From Parathielavia appendiculata (lineage: Eukaryota; Ascomycota; Sordariomycetes; Sordariales; Chaetomiaceae), in assembly GCF_033297405.1 (NCBI RefSeq), contig NW_026944220.1, positions 4,780,404 to 4,844,403 of the forward strand: a DNA stretch of 64,000 nucleotides, in the 5' to 3' direction. The notes beneath the pieces were generated by a model. The model worked only from the letters and a program-made list of their open reading frames with translations, was not told the DNA's origin and searched no databases. This document shows positions 58,912-64,000 of the stretch, one piece after another; position 1 is the stretch's first letter; each line of letters opens with the position of its first letter. The position numbers and the translations under genes are program-made.

Positions 58912-59314
58912 TTATGCAACCAATCCTTTTTGCCCTCCAAATTTATATGTGAAGTGGATGCGGTCATAACGGCCAAGAGTGAATGTGTAATGAACTTCAA
59001 CTCGGAGCTCATCCCCGGCTCGCGCTTCGAAATGGTCGGATACCGCTGCTGCCGAACTCGTTGTCGATGGGAATCGTTTTCTGGTCCTGGTTCCGGCCAA
59101 AATTTTGGTCACCAAATGTCTCATCGTCCCCGATGACAACGTAGGTGTCGAAGATAATTCGCCGCACAGGCCTGCGGGCCACCAGGTAATTCATGTGGGC
59201 TGAGTTGACATTTGGCGTAGCATCGTCACGTATTGCAAGCGAACTGGGAGGCGGGGCCGCAACGATAGTTGCTCTTGCGAGGAGGCTGAGTAGGAATACG
59301 CAAAGAGTCTGCAT
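58912..59314 (-). CDS. Candidate small secreted protein
   Basis: From 59314 a frame of 101 residues begins with a good signal peptide (MQTLCVFLLSLLARATIVAA), and an unspliced stop occurs at 59009. A possible intron (GTATCC donor near 59053, acceptor near 59011) would instead join it to a frame ending at 58912. That frame has alternating polar and hydrophobic residues, like beta strands (VEVHYTFTLGRYDRIHFTYK). No family is recognised, the intron would be very short, and the surrounding region is transposon debris, so confidence is low. Confidence 0.3.
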
Positions 59315-60629
59315 TCTGAGCCAGGGTGTAGAATGACCAGATGAGTGATATGTTCTCTTTTTTGCTGTTTCGGCGGGTGGAATGAAGGGAGAAATTGAGA
59401 CGTAGATCCAGTTGTCTCAAACCAGCATCTATAATTTGTTCCATCCATGGTACATCCCATCCCTCTCGGAGCTTCACCCTCCTCCTGAATGATGTCTAAC
59501 CTACGTCAGATTTCAAGCAACTATCTTCACTCTCCTCATCTACGATGTTTAACTTACATCAAGCTTCGTTACCTTTGCACTGCTTGAATATGTCAATCAC
59601 ACCTGGCTCTCCGTCGATGCGCTACCTTGCAGCAGAGGTACCCGCCATCCATCCTATCTGATTGGAAGCCCGCTAATTGAAGACCAGGGATGTATGGGGA
59701 ACAAGTCATATTTTAGATGCGGTTGGCCTAGGATATCATCGAAGGGGGGATGTATTAGAAGGCGACTGATGCGAGGCAAGCACGACAGTTCACGTATTGG
59801 GGGCAGTTAGACTGCTATGAAGTGATATCAAAGAACCAAATCGCGGTTCTATATCGGGTAAGGGGGGGTATATGCGTTAACGGGCCCGCCAGCCCCTGGA
59901 GGTTGTTAACGGTGGTGACAGTGCGGGTCGCCGTGAGCAAATGCAGGGCAGCTCCCGCGCGAAACAGTTCCCCTTGACCGAACATAGGCCATTCTGCACA
60001 ACACGCGCGATACTCTAGCCAAGTCGTACAGGCTCACGATTCTAGAAGAGAAGGAAAATAGTCCACTACGCAATCAAGCTACTACACACGCATTTCTACG
60101 TAGATTGTATAGTGTGGAAGATACCAACCAACGATCGTACGTACTACTTCACAGCTGGCCCCAGTCAGCTCCTGGTTCAAGTACCCGACTTGGTTCAAGT
60201 ACCCGACATTCCGGCTCTCAAACTCCTCGACGTCCAGAGTACATGACTGAGACGCTCCCTAGCACATCATTGTCCCGTCCATCCCCGACTATGCACTCCC
60301 TACAGATACCCGCAGCAAGCTGATCGTGACGGAGCTGGGTTTCTCAGAAAGCCGCCAAAGCATTGAATGAGTGATGGAAGCACTGAGATTCAACGCTTAA
60401 CATTGCTTGCCCAAGGCGGAGACGTCTGATCAGCCCTGTCCACGAGGCAATGCCAGTGGCGTGGTATGTCGCTTGTCCCCCGGCTCTCGCAGCATCCATC
60501 AGCCAACACCTCGCATTAGTTGATAATCACGATACCTACACTGGAAGGATCTGCTCCATGTACGCCGAAGTCAAAACTTACCCCGTCAACGTAATTCTCC
60601 ATATGGTCTCCTAGACTTTGAGGCCCGGC
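59315..60629. other. Intergenic or repeat-derived region
   Basis: No gene is supported. A small 18-bp tandem pair (TGGTTCAAGTACCCGAC-type) occurs near 60171-60207. Confidence 0.4.
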
Positions 60630-61056
60630 TTCAAATGCTCACTCTAGCTGACGGCCAAGGCGGAAAGAAGACTGCAGGGAGCATTGTTCATGCGGCCTGC
60701 GGCAAGATATATCAGACATTCAACCCGAGGACGGATAACAGGGGCCGACCACGAGCCTTTGGGCCGCAGGAGCCCACAGCGGTAGAAAAAGCCGCCAACA
60801 CAATTGCAGTTTGGACGGGAGGGACTGCCGACACGGACAGAGTCATGGAGGAGGCCTGGAGAGAGAGGTGGCTCAAGGAACTAGACGACTGGACAGCAAC
60901 GAGGCCCGCAGATGACCTTGACCACCAGCATGAGACTATGTTTTAAAGACAAAACCCTAAGGAGACACGACGGCCTCAGCAGAGCGAAGAGTTCACTGTT
61001 GATCCAGATTCGAACCGGGGCCATAGGCCTTCGGGCTTTCTTATTCGAAAGGAGAG
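60630..61056 (+). pseudogene. LINE ORF2 C-terminal fragment, cut by the assembly gap
   Basis: The frame 60635-60946 has a cluster typical of the end of fungal LINE ORF2 (AWRERWLKELDDW). After a shift near 60950 the next frame reads SRAKSSLLIQIRTGAIGLRA followed by FLFERR, which matches the conserved KAESSLLIQIRTGKIGLRAFL block just before the C-terminal zinc motif. The copy is interrupted by N bases at 61057. It is on the opposite strand from, and a different family member than, the fragment at 55.8-57.2 kb. Confidence 0.6.
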
Positions 61057-61345
61057 NNNNNNNNNNNNNNNNNNNNNNNNNNNNNNNNNNNNNNNNNNNN
61101 NNNNNNNNNNNNNNNNNNNNNNNNNNNNNNNNNNNNNNNNNNNNNNNNNNNNNNNNNNNNNNNNNNNNNNNNNNNNNNNNNNNNNNNNNNNNNNNNNNNN
61201 NNNNNNNNNNNNNNNNNNNNNNNNNNNNNNNNNNNNNNNNNNNNNNNNNNNNNNNNNNNNNNNNNNNNNNNNNNNNNNNNNNNNNNNNNNNNNNNNNNNN
61301 NNNNNNNNNNNNNNNNNNNNNNNNNNNNNNNNNNNNNNNNNNNNN
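61057..61345. other. Assembly gap (289 N)
   Basis: Unknown bases within a LINE fragment. The gap probably reflects a repeat that the assembler could not resolve. Confidence 1.
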
Positions 61346-62063
61346 CACTTTGTATTTGCAGGATCACACACTGATCGTTTCCTTGATTGTCGATATGGGT
61401 TTTCACCCGGCCCACGAGGGCGCGGTTTTCCTGTATAGTAAGTTGTTGAAGGTCCGGCAAGCCCAAGGGCACAGCGGTGTAGGAATAATAATATGGTCTC
61501 CTAAGACTCCTGGTGCTGGCTGACTCAGTCGTACCACCGCAGCCTCTATAGTCGTATCGATCAGTCTAGGCTTCTGGCATGCTCCGAGATGACAGTGAGA
61601 AGCTGCCCTCGCCTCTCGCTGTTACAGCAAAGCCGCTGGGTTATTCCGTGTCATGTACCTGGCTGAGGTGCTGAGCGTCGCCAGTTCCTGAGTAGGGCGC
61701 CAGTGGTTTCCCATCAACCTGTGCTTTCACAACGTGATATAGACATCCGATCCGACTCGCGATACCACATGGATGCTTTACAGCTTGGTAAGCCCTAGGT
61801 CGTCAAAGATATTCATCCAGGCAAACGTTGAAGTGTGCCGGGACGATGAAGTAAAGACTCAGCACTGAGATTCAACCGGGTATCATCATTCAACCCATCC
61901 CGATATGGTACAGTCTCCGAAAAAAATTGTACCCAGTTGTTTTACCATATGCAACCGACCCAAACTCCTTCCATCATAGACCTGCCAACATTCGACATGC
62001 AAATCGTCAATATCATACTGTACAGAACATTTCACATGTTATGCAGCCTCCTGTGGCCGGCCC
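61346..62063. other. Region after the gap with no recognised gene
   Basis: No motif is seen. It contains the 3' flank of the F-box gene that ends at 62064. Confidence 0.45.
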
Positions 62064-64000
62064 TCATCGCAACCCGCCGGGCCCCTTTTCCACCACAAAC
62101 CGCACCGGCTTCCTTATCCGCCGCACCGGAGCCCCCTTAGGCGGTATGACGGGCCGCATCACAGGTCCCGGCCCCAGCGGCTTGATGCCAGGCATCGCCT
62201 TCTTAGCACCTCCGCGGAGCAGGCCGCCCTGCGCCAGCGCCTGCGGCCGCACCTGCACCTGCGCCATCGTAGCCCTCGCTCCAGCCGAGCCAGCCTCAAC
62301 TGCCCATGCGCCCTGCGCCGCTTCCCCACCCTGTCCCCTCTCATCATACCCCCACCTCTCCATCCCGCCACCAACCAACCACCCACCAAGGTTCTTGCAC
62401 TGGCTCACGTCAAGCCACTCGAGCCTCGAACACCCCTCCAGCACATTTTCAACCCCATTCCCCGTCACCCTGACACACCCGCGCACACTCAAACCCCTGA
62501 GTTCATTCAAATGCAGCGCCACACACCCCAAACTAGCATCACTCACCGCACTCCCGCAAAACGCCATCCTCAGTTCCCTCAGCAACGGCAGCCCAAGACT
62601 CACCACCTCGGTCGCCGTATCCGAGAGCGCACAACAAAAGCTCAGATCCAGATGCGTCAGGTTCTTGGCGGCGCTGACCAGCGCCACGATGGACGCGTCC
62701 GAGAGGTATGTGCAATCTGCCAGCGTCAAATGCGTGAGGGACGTGAAGCGGTAGGCGGCCCAGGTCTGGAACCCGGCGTCCGTGACCGACGTGCAGCGGG
62801 TCAGGCTCAGGGCCTGCAGGCGCGGGGAAGCGTGGGCGGCGAGGTGGGCCATGGAGCGGTCGGTGATGTGCTTGCAATAGGACAGGTTCAGGCGGCGAAG
62901 GTTGGGGCAGCCGATGACGGTGCCTGGCGGCGGGGGTGAAAGTTGGTTTGGAGGCGGTCCTCCGGACGGCGGCGGGCGATGGGTTGGTTGTTGTCGACGG
63001 GGTTTCTTGGCGGAACTGGCGATGACGACGTTTTTGGCGACGGTCGGCGGCGGGTTGGGCACGACCCAGCCTACGACCCTGGCCAGCAGGTTGTCGCCGA
63101 CCTTGCGGCAGTTGCTCCAATCGACCTCTTCGAGGCCCTTTGCGCACTCGGACATTTCGAGAATCTGCGCGGCTGACACGTCCCAGACGCTGCGCATGCG
63201 CCAGATCTTGACATTCTTGCCGCACGATTTCCAAAGAGCTTGGAAGCCTTCGTCAGTGATGTGGAAGCAGTTGGTGATGTCCATCTCGACGGGGCGGCCG
63301 CCGATGAACGGGGCCAGGATGTTGGTCACGGACCAGTCATTCACCATGCGGTTAAACGGGCCCAGGTTGATGTGTGTGCACAGCTCGGGGCTAGTGGTTA
63401 GCAGATGGCGCCACTTCCTGCAGACAATTCTCAGCCGGATGAGCTCGAGGAGGTCGAGCTGCTGGAACACAGCAATCCACACGGTGTCTGGAAACGCTGG
63501 CCTCTCTTTCCCTACATTGGGAACAATGCGGGCGCGTTTGGTGGGCAGGGGAGAGTCGTCGATCGAGATCAGCGACAGCAGCGGAGGGGCCGGTGTAACC
63601 GGGGTCACCTTGATGCCGTTGACAATGACATTCGAGTCGGTTTGCGGGGTTGGAGGAGCGAGGGAATTGCGCCGTCGGCTGCGCAGATTTTCCATGTCCA
63701 CGCTCAAGAACGGGTCGGGGTCTGAGGGCCGGCGTGTATCCGCCTCGTCCGTCGGCGAGACAGGCTTCGAGGGGACGGTGAACGTGAGTGTTGGCGCGGT
63801 CTGCTGCTCCACGCTCAGTCCAACATCGTTCATCTCAACGTCCTCCGAACGGAACCGCTCCTTGGCCGTCTCCTCCACCTGGGATTTGATCTCCGGCGGA
63901 CACCTCCGCCATAGCTCGTCCAGGACATCTCCGGGAATCATGAGGCACTCCGCGTCCGTAACCGATCGCACCGTGGCTGTCCGCCATTCTGACAGACCGA
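62064..64000 (-). CDS. Cyclic-nucleotide-binding / F-box / leucine-rich-repeat protein (partial)
   Basis: The gene runs off the right edge, so its N-terminus is missing. The visible ~645 residues begin inside a cyclic-nucleotide-binding domain: WRTATVRSVTDAECLMIPGD is the typical strand-turn-strand near the end of the cNMP fold. A Ser/Pro-rich linker follows, then an F-box (about visible residues 165-205: FPDTVWIAVFQQLDLLELIR then LRIVCRKWRHLL). At least six cysteine-containing leucine-rich repeats come next (CPNLRRLNLSYCKHITD, LQALSLTRCTSVTD, LTHLTLADCTYLSD, LTHLDLSFCCALSD and others). F-box/LRR proteins pick substrates for SCF ubiquitin ligases. A cNMP module on the same chain suggests ligand-controlled degradation. 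The C-terminal tail is Gly/Pro-rich and basic. No intron is needed in the visible part. Confidence 0.88.
   Translation of the reverse strand, partial: GLSEWRTATVRSVTDAECLMIPGDVLDELWRRCPPEIKSQVEETAKERFRSEDVEMNDVGLSVEQQTAPTLTFTVPSKPVSPTDEADTRRPSDPDPFLSVDMENLRSRRRNSLAPPTPQTDSNVIVNGIKVTPVTPAPPLLSLISIDDSPLPTKRARIVPNVGKERPAFPDTVWIAVFQQLDLLELIRLRIVCRKWRHLLTTSPELCTHINLGPFNRMVNDWSVTNILAPFIGGRPVEMDITNCFHITDEGFQALWKSCGKNVKIWRMRSVWDVSAAQILEMSECAKGLEEVDWSNCRKVGDNLLARVVGWVVPNPPPTVAKNVVIASSAKKPRRQQPTHRPPPSGGPPPNQLSPPPPGTVIGCPNLRRLNLSYCKHITDRSMAHLAAHASPRLQALSLTRCTSVTDAGFQTWAAYRFTSLTHLTLADCTYLSDASIVALVSAAKNLTHLDLSFCCALSDTATEVVSLGLPLLRELRMAFCGSAVSDASLGCVALHLNELRGLSVRGCVRVTGNGVENVLEGCSRLEWLDVSQCKNLGGWLVGGGMERWGYDERGQGGEAAQGAWAVEAGSAGARATMAQVQVRPQALAQGGLLRGGAKKAMPGIKPLGPGPVMRPVIPPKGAPVRRIRKPVRFVVEKGPGGLR

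Noticed and set aside
61000..61040. tRNA-like TTCGAACCGGGGCC sequence
   Set aside because: No acceptor, D or anticodon stems can be formed around it. It is part of the conserved LINE block in another frame.
1..64000. CRISPR arrays, bacterial operons, riboswitches or a secondary-metabolite cluster
   Set aside because: No regularly spaced repeats are present, gene structure is fungal with introns, and no polyketide, peptide or terpene synthase is present beside the Zn2Cys6 regulator.

Overview
This window is nuclear DNA from a filamentous ascomycete, most likely a Sordariomycete (Pezizomycotina). The signs are short introns (about 46-190 nt) with GT..AG ends and CTAAC/CTGAC-like branch sites, GC-rich coding sequence, a Zn(II)2Cys6 regulator, Fot1/Pogo-, hAT- and Tad1-like transposon remains, and proteins typical of that class. 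There is one assembly gap at 61057-61345. The order-level placement is inference.

Layout. 1-3.0 kb: no gene seen. 3.0-4.3 kb: a deleted hAT transposon with a perfect 8-bp target duplication. 5.2-14.9 kb: a housekeeping block with a HAD hydrolase, a convergent RRN9-like RNA polymerase I factor, the pescadillo homologue (NOP7), a divergent PIG-U/GAB1 subunit, then LTR-like debris and a conserved gene of unknown function. 14.9-23.1 kb: gene-poor, with one promoter-like stretch before a short proline-rich ORF. 23.2-36.2 kb: a dense block with SAM37, mitochondrial isoleucyl-tRNA synthetase, ROK1 helicase, a SPRY protein and a CAX-type Ca2+/H+ exchanger. 36.9-38.4 kb: a dead Fot1/Pogo element with perfect 46-bp terminal repeats. 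38.8-44.4 kb: a very long PhoD-like phosphatase gene. 47.6-50.8 kb: a Zn2Cys6 regulator. 51.5-52.6 kb: a candidate MITE and a Nudix hydrolase. 53.3-53.9 kb: a secreted cysteine-rich preproprotein. 55-61 kb: degraded sequence with LINE pieces on both strands, a chromodomain-like pseudogene, a zinc-ribbon fragment and the gap. 62.1-64.0 kb: a partial gene joining a cyclic-nucleotide-binding domain to an F-box and leucine-rich repeats, running off the right edge.

The genes do not form a pathway cluster. Several share the theme of ribosome and organelle biogenesis: NOP7 and ROK1 (rRNA processing), RRN9-like (rDNA transcription), mitochondrial IleRS and SAM37. The most unusual observation is in the CAX gene. 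Matching it to the conserved family length just after the first GNxVEL ion-filter motif requires a 3-nucleotide micro-exon (34346-34348) with good splice signals on both sides. All exon joins were derived by hand from reading frame, splice consensus and remembered family conservation; none was checked by alignment or RNA data.
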